From positions 16,946-58,956 of the forward strand of contig JAJBVD010000064.1 in the NCBI GenBank assembly GCA_020859985.1: a DNA stretch of 42,011 nt. The letters are read 5' to 3'. Position numbers and translations under genes: made by a program. Below, one piece after another: positions 14,927-22,944 of the stretch. The notes below the pieces were generated by a model. That model saw only the letters and a program-made list of their open reading frames with translations. It was not told the DNA's origin and did no database searches. The stretch is from Clostridiales bacterium (GTDB taxonomy: Bacteria; Bacillota; Clostridia; Lachnospirales; Lachnospiraceae). Within the stretch, counting starts at the first letter, position 1, and every line of letters starts with the position of its first letter.

Positions 14927-15706
14927 TTATACTTCCGCGCAGAGCTGCAGCACTTTCCGATAAGAAAGCGGACCCCCAAACAGATCCAGCGCGCTGCCAA
15001 CAGTCACGTCCACTTTTCCCCCGCCCATTTCATTTAAAATCTGCAGGTCTTGATAGTTCCCGACGCCCCCGGCATAAGTGACAGGCCGTCTCCCCCAGTC
15101 ACCGAGAAGCTTTACTACTGCTGTCTCAATTCCAGCAGATTTTCCTTCCACATCAGCTGCATGTACGAGAAATTCATCGCAGTAGCCTGCCAACTCATCC
15201 AACGTCTTCTCGTCCAGCCGCACGTCAGTAAACTTCTGCCAGCGGTCCGTCACAATATAGTACGCCCCGTCTTTTTCCCGGCAGCTCAGATCCAACACCA
15301 GATGTTCCCGCCCGGTCGCGCGGACCAGCCGTTCCAGATTTTCATAGTAGATCTCTCCGTCGCGAAACACATAGGAGGTGACAATCACATGAGAAGCCCC
15401 AGCGTCAAGAAAGTCTGCTGCATTCTCCGGATTCACGCCGCCCCCGAGCTGAAGGCCCTGCGGATATGCGGCAAGCGCCTGCAACGTCTGAGCCTTTGTC
15501 ACTTCATAATAAGGGGATGTCGAAGGATTGAGCAAAATCACATGACCGCCGTGCAGCTTGTCCTTCTGATAGAGTTTTGCAAAAAAAGCGGCATCCTGCT
15601 CTGAGACATAGTTCTCTCTTGCAGCGTCCCCTTCATCCCGCAGGCTGCCGCCCACGATTTGTTTTACCTTTCCATTATGTACATCGATACATGGGCGAAA
15701 TCGCAT
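14927..15706 (-). CDS. hisA: HisA, eukaryotic-type ProFAR isomerase (259 aa)
   Basis: Phosphoribosylformimino-5-aminoimidazole carboxamide ribotide isomerase, the fourth step of histidine synthesis, a (beta/alpha)8 barrel. The opening MRFRPCIDVHNGKVKQIVGG and the GGGVN and YAGGVGNY phosphate-binding loops match the HIS6/eukaryotic-type HisA, which some Firmicutes carry instead of the usual bacterial form. The first catalytic Asp is in CIDVHNGK. A GGGAA ribosome binding site precedes the ATG. No other his gene lies nearby, so it is outside any his operon in this window. Confidence 0.88.
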   Translation of the reverse strand: MRFRPCIDVHNGKVKQIVGGSLRDEGDAARENYVSEQDAAFFAKLYQKDKLHGGHVILLNPSTSPYYEVTKAQTLQALAAYPQGLQLGGGVNPENAADFLDAGASHVIVTSYVFRDGEIYYENLERLVRATGREHLVLDLSCREKDGAYYIVTDRWQKFTDVRLDEKTLDELAGYCDEFLVHAADVEGKSAGIETAVVKLLGDWGRRPVTYAGGVGNYQDLQILNEMGGGKVDVTVGSALDLFGGPLSYRKVLQLCAEV

Positions 15707-15763
15707 GATGTTCCCTTTCCCTTCTTATATCTATCCTTATCCTGATTTTCCCGGATCATCGAC

Positions 15764-15833
15764 ATTTTGTTTCATGTCGAAATCAACCGGATCCTGATTT
15801 CCAGATTATCAGCATTTTGTTTCATGTCGAAAT
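15764..15833. repeat. Duplicated 20-bp palindrome-containing motif (50-bp period)
   Basis: ATTTTGTTTCATGTCGAAAT occurs at 15764-15783 and again at 15814-15833, within a diverged 50-bp duplication. The first copy also forms an inverted repeat CGACAT/ATGTCG. It sits in the spacer between the lipoprotein gene and hisA. Confidence 0.75.
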
Positions 15834-15909
15834 GATCCGGCCGCGCCGGGCAGGAATTCCTGATTCAATCCCGCCCGACTGGCATCCGTAAAAATAACTT
15901 CCTTCTTTT

Positions 15910-16362
15910 CTACTCATTCGCTGTGTCTGTCTCATTGCCGGTAAGTGCGTCGCCGGCATCTTCCACGCCGTCAATCACGTCTTTCCCCGCGTCGCCGACA
16001 CCATCTACAATATCCTCGCCGGCATTGCCAATGTCATCCGCAACCGAGTTGCCATTGTCCGAGCCATCCGTGCCGCCCGTCCGCATGCTGCTGTCTGTCC
16101 CGGTATTTTCGTCTGTGCTTCCGTCTGTAGCATCATTTACCAGACCGCCGTCATCCGTGCCATCCGTATCATTGATGCCGTCCGTATCTGCGTCATCTGC
16201 ACCCGTACCGTCCTCAAGATCGTCTGCAACGTCTCCGGCATCGGTTTCCATATTCTCTGTTGTGCTGCCGTCGGAATTTCCATTGTCATTGCCGCAGCCT
16301 GCCAGCAACGCCATACAGCAGACACACACAATACATAATACGTACTTTCTCCAGCGTTTCAT
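15910..16362 (-). CDS. Asp/Gly-rich lipoprotein of unknown function (150 aa)
   Basis: A basic start (MKRWRKY), a hydrophobic stretch and the lipobox LLAGC give a predicted lipoprotein attached at Cys22. The rest is low-complexity and very acidic (Asp, Gly, Asn, Thr). Near the C-terminus there is a short amphipathic repeat: GNAGEDIVDGVGDAGKDVID. It has AAAGGAG before the ATG. No enzymatic domain is visible; it may be a cell-surface spacer or cation-binding protein. Confidence 0.75.
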   Translation of the reverse strand: MKRWRKYVLCIVCVCCMALLAGCGNDNGNSDGSTTENMETDAGDVADDLEDGTGADDADTDGINDTDGTDDGGLVNDATDGSTDENTGTDSSMRTGGTDGSDNGNSVADDIGNAGEDIVDGVGDAGKDVIDGVEDAGDALTGNETDTANE

Positions 16363-16708
16363 ATGATTGTTCTCCTTTACATATAGTCCTGTTGATTTCG
16401 GTCTGTCGACCGTTCAGTCATAATATGCACTTTTTACGGATTTTTATACAGAAGGCGCTGAAATCTTTTGAAAGCCCGCATTCATCTTCGCAAGCATTTT
16501 TTGCTGGAAAACATGGTACTCGCCATATCTTACCATTGAGATAAAGGGTTTGTAAAGTCCTGATCATTTTACAATTATTTTTGTAATCATTTTTAATCGT
16601 TTTTTCGGCCTTTTTTGCCGCTTTGTCGTCAGGAATTTGTTTATTTACGCATAAAGAATTGACCGCGCCCAATATACTAGAATAAATTCTGGCACGTGGA
16701 GTTACGAA
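16363..16708. other. Divergent intergenic region
   Basis: Separates the lipoprotein gene from the FMN-bind-like gene. A possible plus-strand promoter has -35 TTGACC at 16659-16664 and an A/T-rich -10 (ATAAAT) at 16682-16687. Frames reading through here are antisense shadows with no supporting ribosome binding sites. Confidence 0.4.
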
Positions 16709-17383
16709 ATGAGTTCCGGTACTAAAATTATTGTTTTCAGGCTTCGTGAGATTATTTACACTGTACTGCTGGCATTCTTCATCCTTCTTCTGATCATCTG
16801 TCTGGTTCTGATGTTCCGGCAGGACGGCGGAAGCGGCACAGACATAACACAGAGTGAGACGGTGCAAAGCGGTATGAAACAAGATGATTCGGCACAAAGC
16901 GATACAGCACAAAGTGATGCGAGACAAGATGATACGACACAAAGCGATACGGCACAAAGTGATACGGCACAGAGCGATACGGCACAGAACGATACGGCAC
17001 AGAACGGTACGACGCAAAGTGATGCGAGACAAGATGGTACGACACAGAGTAATGCTTCGACAGCCACAGTGTCCGCCGGCTCAGGTAAATACATCGCGGG
17101 AATTTATACATCTTCTCTTACTTTGGGTAATTCTGCGGTCGATGTACAGGTCACGGTAACCTCTGATTCCATCCGTTCCATAGAACTGGTGAACCTAAGC
17201 GAAGCAACCGAGGCCGCTTATCCGCTGGTGTCTTCTTCTTTTGAAAACATCGTCTCCCAGATTCTCGAAAAACAAAAGCTGGACGGCATCACCTGCTCCG
17301 CAGAGAACAGATATACCTCCCAGCTTTTGCTGAATGCGATTTCAAAAGCGCTGAAAACCGCGCAATCTGCAGTTGTTGATTGA
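16709..17383 (+). CDS. Membrane-anchored protein with pentapeptide-repeat linker and FMN-bind-like domain
   Basis: A 224-residue protein with one N-terminal membrane segment (about residues 13-37), an extracytoplasmic Gln/Ser/Asp/Thr-rich linker of roughly 13 five-residue units (DTAQS, DARQD, GTTQS), and a C-terminal domain (about 125-220) resembling FMN-bind folds (YIAGIYTSSLTLGN, VDVQVTVTSDSIRSIELVNL). The S/TGAT-type flavinylation motif is not seen, so covalent FMN is doubtful. Monotopic with the C-terminus outside is likely. The linker is encoded by 15-bp repeats. Confidence 0.72.
   Translation: MSSGTKIIVFRLREIIYTVLLAFFILLLIICLVLMFRQDGGSGTDITQSETVQSGMKQDDSAQSDTAQSDARQDDTTQSDTAQSDTAQSDTAQNDTAQNGTTQSDARQDGTTQSNASTATVSAGSGKYIAGIYTSSLTLGNSAVDVQVTVTSDSIRSIELVNLSEATEAAYPLVSSSFENIVSQILEKQKLDGITCSAENRYTSQLLLNAISKALKTAQSAVVD
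16857..17055 (+). repeat. 15-bp imperfect tandem repeats (pentapeptide linker)
   Basis: Units of the type GATACGGCACAAAGT recur in frame about 13 times with scattered substitutions, encoding (D/G)(T/A)(A/T/R)Q(S/N/D). Confidence 0.85.
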
Positions 17384-17529
17384 CACTTTTCTCACAGCGG
17401 ACATACTCTATTGACAGCCACTGTGCAGCAGACTGCATGGAACCGATTGTGATTTATTTGCGCGCAGCCAGCTGCTCCTCCTTTGTTTTCCAGAATATGT
17501 ACCGAATCACGCAGTGATTGGTACGCAGG

Positions 17530-17565
17530 CCCCGCCTTGCGCGAAGCGCAATTCAGTCGCGGGGC
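17530..17565 (-). terminator. GC-rich hairpin enclosing the stop codon of the DUF1576 gene
   Basis: On the minus strand, GCCCCGC (last codons of the gene) pairs with GCGGGGC after the stop, with a smaller inner hairpin (GCGC-TTC-GCGC). There is no clear T-run. Part of the 3' arm is complementary to the leader of the same gene. Confidence 0.5.
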
Positions 17566-18896
17566 TTTCCATAACATTCAAATACAGGAATCAGCAGGAA
17601 CGCGACGATGCCGCATGTGAAGCCGCCGTTATACAGGCAGAAGCTGCCGTGCAGCAGCGGCACACTCATGACAAGCGTCGCATGCAGCGCACCCGCGATC
17701 ACGCCACCCCAGAAACCGTATTTGCCAGAGACCGGAGCAAGACCGCTGGCGAAGCACATCCCCACGAGAATGGCCTGCGTCGTGAGCGTCCAGTTCTGTG
17801 TATCTGTCACGCCGCCCACATACATGAAAAACGGAAGGAATGACGCGATCGCGTAGCCAACCATGATTGGAAAAACGGTCCGGGGCTGCGCACCCTGCGC
17901 GCAAAATGCGTACATGCACATAATCGCGCCCATCGTCGCGCCGGTGAACTTCGCGCCGGTAAATACAAGCTGTCCGTCCGTCATGGTCATCCCCTGCACC
18001 ACATTGTAATAGAGAAGGATGAACAAGCCGTAAACAGCCATATTGACTAGTGTCGCCCCCATGCCGAACGTGGACGTATAGTCGGTCTTGTAACCGTCGC
18101 TTGCCCACAGCTTTTTGTAATTCTTCAGGCAATCCTTATCAAGCAGCCAGGCCGCCGCAAGACACAGAAGAAAGACAATGATAAAAAAGACATTCACGAA
18201 CAGCCGGTGGCCGTCGCCAAGATTTGTGTTGGACGGCACCTCCACGCCCGGAGAACGGTACATCACGCAGTAGACCAGAAAAGCCAGAAATCCGGCTGCC
18301 GGTCCGGCGTTGTAGAGGTCGTAGCCTTTGTGGAAAGCCGGAGCATGCGCGCACAGAGACGGCATCGCGCAGCCAACCACAACACCCAGCAGGATTGCCA
18401 GCAACAGGCCGATAAAGGAGAATCCGCTCGTTTCCAGATTCGGATAACGGAACATCAGCTCCATCGCGAACGGAGCCAGTGCGGTCGAGAACATCGCCAT
18501 ATTCGCCACGCTGCCAAAGGAAACCTTTTTAATTCTGGAATATACCCACACGCCGAAGAAAAACGGCCAGATACCGACAAAAGTCATGCCGAAAGTAGCG
18601 AATCCCACATTCAGCCAGTAGGCCGCCACCGTCAGCCCCGTGCATTTTGCCTTTGTAAAATAAAGGAGACCGCAGCAGGCAAGGCCCACCATTCCGGTGT
18701 TCAGAAACGCGCTGCCAAGTCCACCCAGCACAAAATAATCCATGGTGAACTGGGACGGTCTGGTATTGATCGTAATAAATCCCGGGATCAGATTGCCGAT
18801 GTCGCCGGCAAAAAGAGAACCGATGATAAACGCAACGGAAAATCCCAGCAGGATTTTTAAGATCAGGGCGCTGTTGTCCTCTTCTTTTATTTTCAT
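17553..18896 (-). CDS. DUF1576 family polytopic membrane protein (447 aa)
   Basis: Very hydrophobic protein with about 10-12 predicted membrane segments, rich in Gly/Ala/Phe (for example FSVAFIIGSLFAGDIGNLIP, GGLGSAFLNTGMVGLACCGL). Sequence and length fit the DUF1576 family of uncharacterised membrane proteins, possibly transporters. The ATG at 18896 is preferred because AAAGAGGTG lies about 8 bases upstream; the 32-codon extension reads through a structured leader. It lies downstream of fhs on the same strand. No substrate can be assigned. Confidence 0.8.
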   Translation of the reverse strand: MKIKEEDNSALILKILLGFSVAFIIGSLFAGDIGNLIPGFITINTRPSQFTMDYFVLGGLGSAFLNTGMVGLACCGLLYFTKAKCTGLTVAAYWLNVGFATFGMTFVGIWPFFFGVWVYSRIKKVSFGSVANMAMFSTALAPFAMELMFRYPNLETSGFSFIGLLLAILLGVVVGCAMPSLCAHAPAFHKGYDLYNAGPAAGFLAFLVYCVMYRSPGVEVPSNTNLGDGHRLFVNVFFIIVFLLCLAAAWLLDKDCLKNYKKLWASDGYKTDYTSTFGMGATLVNMAVYGLFILLYYNVVQGMTMTDGQLVFTGAKFTGATMGAIMCMYAFCAQGAQPRTVFPIMVGYAIASFLPFFMYVGGVTDTQNWTLTTQAILVGMCFASGLAPVSGKYGFWGGVIAGALHATLVMSVPLLHGSFCLYNGGFTCGIVAFLLIPVFECYGKPRD

Positions 18897-18917
18897 TTTC
18901 TCACACACCTCTTTAAG

Positions 18918-19000
18918 AAAAAAGGTCCCGCCGTATAGAATCGCGGTGCCGTTCCCGGTCTGCTGCGCAAACCGGAAACATTCACCGCGCAAGGCGGGAC
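18918..19000 (-). terminator. 76-nt elongated hairpin plus U-run between fhs and the DUF1576 gene
   Basis: On the minus strand GTCCCGCC (18993-19000) pairs with GGCGGGAC (18925-18932). Inside are CGCGGTG/CACCGCG and GTTTCCGGT/ACCGGGAAC with an 11-base loop, and CTTTTTT follows. It lies 48 bases after the fhs stop and just before the next ribosome binding site. It may be the fhs terminator, or an attenuator/leader RNA for the DUF1576 gene; the asymmetric internal loop (3 against 9 bases) is unusual for a plain terminator. Confidence 0.7.
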
Positions 19001-19047
19001 CCCTGTCATAACATAAATTTCAGGATACAGGAAAAAAGTTTCCTATA

Positions 19048-20733
19048 TCAGAACAGACCGGAAATCTTTCCTGTCTCGTCTACGTCGATACGCTCTGCAG
19101 CCGGTACCTTCGGCAGACCCGGCATGGTCATGATCTCGCCGGTCAGAGCTACGATGAAGCCTGCGCCTGCGGAAATCTTGAGATTCCGAACCGTTACCTC
19201 GAAGTCAGTCGGAGCACCGAGCTTATTCGGGTCGTCAGTCAGGGAGTACTGGGTCTTCGCAACGCAGATCGGGCAGTTGCCATAGCCCATATCCTCAAGC
19301 TGCTTCGCCTGCTTCTGAGCCTGTGCAGTAAGGACAACGCCCTTGCCGCCGTAGATCTTCTGAACGATCTGGTTCAGCTTGTCTTCGATGCTGCCTTCCA
19401 GCTCATAGCTGAAGGAGAAGTCGTTCGGCTCTTCGCACAGACGGATAACTTCCTCAGCAAGCTTGATGCCGCCTTCGCCGCCCTTTGCCCATACCTCGGA
19501 CAGAGCAACGTTAACGCCCAGCTCACGGCACTTGTTCTCAACGAGATCCAGCTCAGCCTTGGTATCGGTCGGGAACGCGTTGATCGCAACCACGCACGGA
19601 AGCTTGTATACGTTCTTGATGTTGCTTACATGCTTCAGCAGGTTCGGAAGACCCTTCTCAAGAGCTTCCAGATTCTCATTGTTCAGATCCGCCTTCGGAA
19701 CGCCGCCGTTGTACTTCAGAGCACGAACAGTCGCTACGATCACTACTGCGTTCGGATGCAGGCCGGCCATACGGCACTTGATATCGAGGAACTTCTCAGC
19801 GCCAAGGTCAGCGCCGAAGCCTGCCTCTGTGATCGTGTAATCCGCGAGCTTCATGGCAATCTTGGTAGCAGTCACAGAGTTGCAGCCGTGTGCGATGTTC
19901 GCGAACGGGCCGCCGTGAACGATAGCCGGTACATGCTCCAGAGTCTGTACAAGGTTCGGCTTCAGGGCATCCTTCAGAAGAGCTGCCATAGCGCCCTGTG
20001 CGTGAAGGTCGCCAGCGGTCACCGGCTTCTGCTCTGATGGCTTGCCATAAGTATAACCAACGATAATTCTGGAAAGACGGTTCTTCAGGTCTGTGATATC
20101 GCTTGCCAGGCAAAGCACTGCCATGATCTCAGATGCTACCGTAATATCATAGCCGTCTTCTCTCGGCACACCGTTTGTCCGGCCGCCCAGACCGTCTATC
20201 ACAAAACGAAGCTGACGGTCGTTCATATCCACGCAGCGTCTCCATGTGATCTTGCGCGGGTCAATGTTCAGATCGTTGCCCTGGAAAATATGGTTATCAA
20301 GCATTGCCGCAAGCAGGTTGTTCGCTGCGCCGATCGCGTGGAAGTCGCCTGTAAAATGAAGGTTGATATCCTCCATCGGGACTACCTGCGCATAGCCGCC
20401 GCCTGCAGCACCGCCCTTTACGCCGAATACCGGGCCGAGTGACGGCTCACGGAGCGCTACCATAACGTTCTTGCCAAGCTTCTGCATACCATCAGCCAGA
20501 CCTACCGTCGTCGTGGTCTTGCCCTCGCCTGCCGGAGTCGGGTTGATCGCGGTCACGAGAACGAGCTTGCCATCCTGCTTATCAGTCTCACGAAGCAGGT
20601 TGTAGTCGATCTTTGCCTTGTACTTGCCGTACTGCTCCAGATACTTCTCATCGATCCCGGCTTTCGCGGCGATCTCGGTAATCGGAGCCATTGTCGTTTC
20701 CTGTGCGATCTCAATGTCTGATTTGAATCCCAT
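19048..20733 (-). CDS. fhs: Formate--tetrahydrofolate ligase (561 aa)
   Basis: Joins formate to tetrahydrofolate with ATP to give 10-formyl-THF, feeding purine and formyl-Met synthesis and, in acetogens, the methyl branch of the Wood-Ljungdahl pathway. The P-loop TPAGEGKTT is at about 66-74; [20 protein letters not shown] and AHGCNS are conserved family blocks. Length is normal (about 556). The ATG at 20733 is chosen because AAGGAGAGGAG lies upstream; an in-frame start at 20820 would read through the leader. Expression is likely controlled by the THF riboswitch in its long leader. Confidence 0.97.
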   Translation of the reverse strand: MGFKSDIEIAQETTMAPITEIAAKAGIDEKYLEQYGKYKAKIDYNLLRETDKQDGKLVLVTAINPTPAGEGKTTTTVGLADGMQKLGKNVMVALREPSLGPVFGVKGGAAGGGYAQVVPMEDINLHFTGDFHAIGAANNLLAAMLDNHIFQGNDLNIDPRKITWRRCVDMNDRQLRFVIDGLGGRTNGVPREDGYDITVASEIMAVLCLASDITDLKNRLSRIIVGYTYGKPSEQKPVTAGDLHAQGAMAALLKDALKPNLVQTLEHVPAIVHGGPFANIAHGCNSVTATKIAMKLADYTITEAGFGADLGAEKFLDIKCRMAGLHPNAVVIVATVRALKYNGGVPKADLNNENLEALEKGLPNLLKHVSNIKNVYKLPCVVAINAFPTDTKAELDLVENKCRELGVNVALSEVWAKGGEGGIKLAEEVIRLCEEPNDFSFSYELEGSIEDKLNQIVQKIYGGKGVVLTAQAQKQAKQLEDMGYGNCPICVAKTQYSLTDDPNKLGAPTDFEVTVRNLKISAGAGFIVALTGEIMTMPGLPKVPAAERIDVDETGKISGLF

Positions 20734-21136
20734 AGCTAAAAATCTCCTCTCCTTTTTATGCCATAAGGCATAGTTTAAAAAATAAATATAAGAACCGTTC
20801 ACAGCTTTCTTTTCTCGCATAAAAAGATATTTTATCTCACGCGATAAGGCGGCCGGATTGGCTTTGTAAAACGGATTATGTCAATGTTTTATCAGGATGA
20901 TGCAGATGTGCGGATTGATTCCCACAGCAGTATTCAGACCAGCTCCTGTCCGGTGCATCAGACACATTCGGATAACATTTGCAACAGCTGCATACAGGTA
21001 TACAATACAGGTCTTTGTATATAGCCGTCGCCTGTCTTCATGTCATGAGCCCTACAGGCGCAAAAAAACTGCGCAGGAAACAAATGCCGCTATATCCCTT
21101 TTATCTGATACAGACACGGACATCCGTCTTAACGCA
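20734..21136 (-). other. Long fhs leader downstream of the riboswitch
   Basis: About 400 bases of untranslated leader. The plus-strand frame 20897-21157 lacks a ribosome binding site and overlaps the riboswitch, so it is not called. A T7 tract and a small hairpin near the ribosome binding site are the only structures seen. Confidence 0.5.
20757..20772 (-). promoter_or_regulatory. Small hairpin just upstream of the fhs ribosome binding site
   Basis: TATGCC and GGCATA flank a 4-base loop, immediately before the AAGGAGAGGAG site. It could insulate or expose the ribosome binding site. Confidence 0.45.
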
Positions 21137-21138
21137 GT
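21062..21138 (-). terminator. Possible riboswitch expression platform (terminator)
   Basis: On the minus strand ACTGCG (21133-21138), overlapping the 3' strand of the aptamer's closing stem, is complementary to CGCAGT (21068-21073), which runs straight into a T7 tract (21062-21068). Pairing would compete with the aptamer, as expected of a ligand-controlled terminator. The stem is short and encloses about 60 bases, so this is tentative. Confidence 0.35.
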
Positions 21139-21230
21139 AGCGGAAGCGATACTATAACGCGGAATCTCTCCTTCGTTCACAACAAAGACCTTCCCATCAT
21201 GTGACACTTAACGTACAGTATCTACTCTAC
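21137..21230 (-). ncRNA. Tetrahydrofolate (THF, folT-type) riboswitch aptamer
   Basis: On the minus strand the segment runs GTAGAGTAGATACT ... CGTTAAGTGTC ... GATGGGA ... GAACGAA ... AGTATCGCTTCCGCTAC. These are the conserved blocks of the THF riboswitch. The outer stem GTAG/CTAC and inner stem GATACT/AGTATC pair as in the known fold. It stands about 400 bases upstream of fhs, a folate enzyme, with its own consensus promoter. THF riboswitches normally sit before folate transport and synthesis genes. Confidence 0.88.
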
Positions 21231-21287
21231 AGATCATAATGAAATTGTGGTCAGCAGTCATCTTGTAAACTTCTCTGACCGCTGACC

Positions 21288-21316
21288 ATTATAGCAAATC
21301 CTTTTTTATTCGTCAA
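21288..21316 (-). promoter_or_regulatory. Strong SigA-type promoter for the fhs riboswitch transcript
   Basis: -35 TTGACG at 21311-21316, a 17-base spacer, -10 TATAAT at 21288-21293, predicted start near 21281. A dyad (TGGTCAGC/GCTGACCA, about 21247-21288) covers the start region. Confidence 0.85.
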
Positions 21317-21372
21317 GAATTTATCAGAATTTCTCTGCGTAATTTTCACGATGATTTACACATCAAAAAATC

Positions 21373-22170
21373 CTAGTGTGAAAAGCGCATCACCAGCACC
21401 GCACAGATTTCCCGTAAAATATTGTGCGGCTGCATGAACCAGACAGAGTCCGCCGGGATTCCGGAAGCATTCGTGAAGCCGATCTGCTCTGCAAGAAGGA
21501 GTGCCCGGTAAATATGAAAATTGTTGGAGAGGATGGCGACGGATATTCCGGCATCCGCATCTGTATCCGGCACCGACTGTTCTTCATCTTTAGCCAGTCC
21601 GCGAATGATTTCCGCGGAGAAAGTCAGATTCTCCCTCGTACTGGTGGATGCGTCCTCTTTGATCAGCCGGTCCTCCGGTACCCCTGCGGTGACCAGATAC
21701 TGATACATACATTCCGCCTCCGAGATACCCTCGTCAGGTCCCTGACCGCCGGAAAGGATAAAAATAGTGCCCGGATTCTCCTCTGCGTATTCTGCCGCAC
21801 GCTCCAGACGTTTTTTTAAAGAAAGAGACGGACTTGTCCCACGCACCTGCGCCCCGAGCACGATTACATAATCCAGATTTTCCTGTGGAACCGTATGCAT
21901 CGCACCGACAATCCGGCTGCCAACCACCAGTATGACCACAAACGCGACCATGATCAGCATAGAAGCCGCACCCGTCAGACAGCGCAGCCACAGATGCGGA
22001 TGCTGTTTCTGATACCAGAGCGCAATCCGCAGCACGATCATTGCTGCTCCGCCACAAAGCCAGCTCCACGCAAAACTGGTCGTGATTCCCGCGTATAAAA
22101 CAATTCCTGTATAATAAAAAAGACAAAGGATGCCTGAAATTAAGCATCCCGTCTCCAAAGCATGTCTCAT
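21373..22170 (-). CDS. YdcF/DUF218 family membrane protein (265 aa)
   Basis: Two to four N-terminal membrane segments are followed by a cytoplasmic or extracytoplasmic DUF218 domain (VIVLGAQVRG, LSGGQGPDEGISEAECMYQY, STSTRENLTFS, SNNFHIYRA), as in the YdcF/SanA/ElyC group linked to cell envelope metabolism. The ATG at 22170 has GGAGG 5 bases upstream; the in-frame ATG at 22194 has none. Biochemical activity of the family is not established. Confidence 0.85.
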   Translation of the reverse strand: MRHALETGCLISGILCLFYYTGIVLYAGITTSFAWSWLCGGAAMIVLRIALWYQKQHPHLWLRCLTGAASMLIMVAFVVILVVGSRIVGAMHTVPQENLDYVIVLGAQVRGTSPSLSLKKRLERAAEYAEENPGTIFILSGGQGPDEGISEAECMYQYLVTAGVPEDRLIKEDASTSTRENLTFSAEIIRGLAKDEEQSVPDTDADAGISVAILSNNFHIYRALLLAEQIGFTNASGIPADSVWFMQPHNILREICAVLVMRFSH

Positions 22171-22206
22171 AAATCCTCCGAAATAACCATGCAATGCGCA
22201 GCATTT

Positions 22207-22235
22207 GTAACTGTTCAGTACCTTCAGTTAGTTAC
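22207..22235. repeat. Short palindromic intergenic repeat, copy 1
   Basis: GTAACTGTTCAGTACCTTC followed by a degenerate return arm (AGTTAC). Same family as the copies at 24486, 29874, 30184 and 35692. Confidence 0.7.
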
Positions 22236-22280
22236 AGCATCCTTCTATTCTGTCCTTGCCAGAGCAGTGCATGGAGCGTT

Positions 22281-22781
22281 TCAGCGTCCGCAGCAGTTTT
22301 TGTATTTCTTGCCGCTGCCGCACGGACACGGATCATTACGGCCGATCTTTTTCCCCTTTACAATGGTATTCATCTTCTTTGCTTCGATATAAAGCGCATG
22401 TTTTTTGTCCGCGTCAAAAATATTGTCCCACGCCGGAAGGTTATACAGCCAGTCCGCTTTCGCATCCACCATGTTTTTGTAGAGCTTCTCATTGTCAAAG
22501 TCCAGACTGACCTGCGTATCCTCTTCCATCTCATTGATCGGATTCGGAGTCTTCAGACTCTCGTCAATGCCATCCAGAAAGCCTGTCATCTCCATCACAG
22601 TGACGCCGTATTTTTCAGCCAACTCCTTCACTGTACCGGACACGGCCTCCTCCGGGTTGACCAAAAGTTTCTCATAAATACTTTTTTCTTTGAGGAAATA
22701 ATCCTCCCAGAATCGTTTCAGCACATTTTTGTCCGTATTCTGTGAATAGGCGGTTTCTCTCCAGGTTTCCAATAAGCTCAT
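22281..22781 (-). CDS. SEC-C motif protein (166 aa)
   Basis: The C-terminal 20 or so residues are a SEC-C zinc-binding motif ([19 protein letters not shown]), like the SecA tail, usually for protein or ribosome contacts. The N-terminal ~140 residues are helical and acidic, with no recognised domain. AGGAGG precedes the ATG at 22781. Role unknown. Confidence 0.85.
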   Translation of the reverse strand: MSLLETWRETAYSQNTDKNVLKRFWEDYFLKEKSIYEKLLVNPEEAVSGTVKELAEKYGVTVMEMTGFLDGIDESLKTPNPINEMEEDTQVSLDFDNEKLYKNMVDAKADWLYNLPAWDNIFDADKKHALYIEAKKMNTIVKGKKIGRNDPCPCGSGKKYKNCCGR

Positions 22782-22944
22782 GATGTTCCTCCTTGTACGA
22801 CTGCTTCCGTATCCTCTCCGGTCAGAGGCAGTCGTTTCTTTTTATCACATATTATTTCTTATATATTATTCTGCTGACGATAAGTCAGCCGAATTATCCA
22901 GAAAGGTGAACCTTGTATAGCGGCACACTTTGTAAAGCACAGCG

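Noticed and set aside
16418-17094. Minus-strand frames with Cys/Leu/Tyr/Ser repeats
   Set aside because: They are reverse readings of the 15-bp repeats in the FMN-bind-like gene and have no independent support.
20897-21157. An 86-codon plus-strand frame in the fhs leader
   Set aside because: It overlaps the THF riboswitch on the opposite strand and lacks a ribosome binding site.
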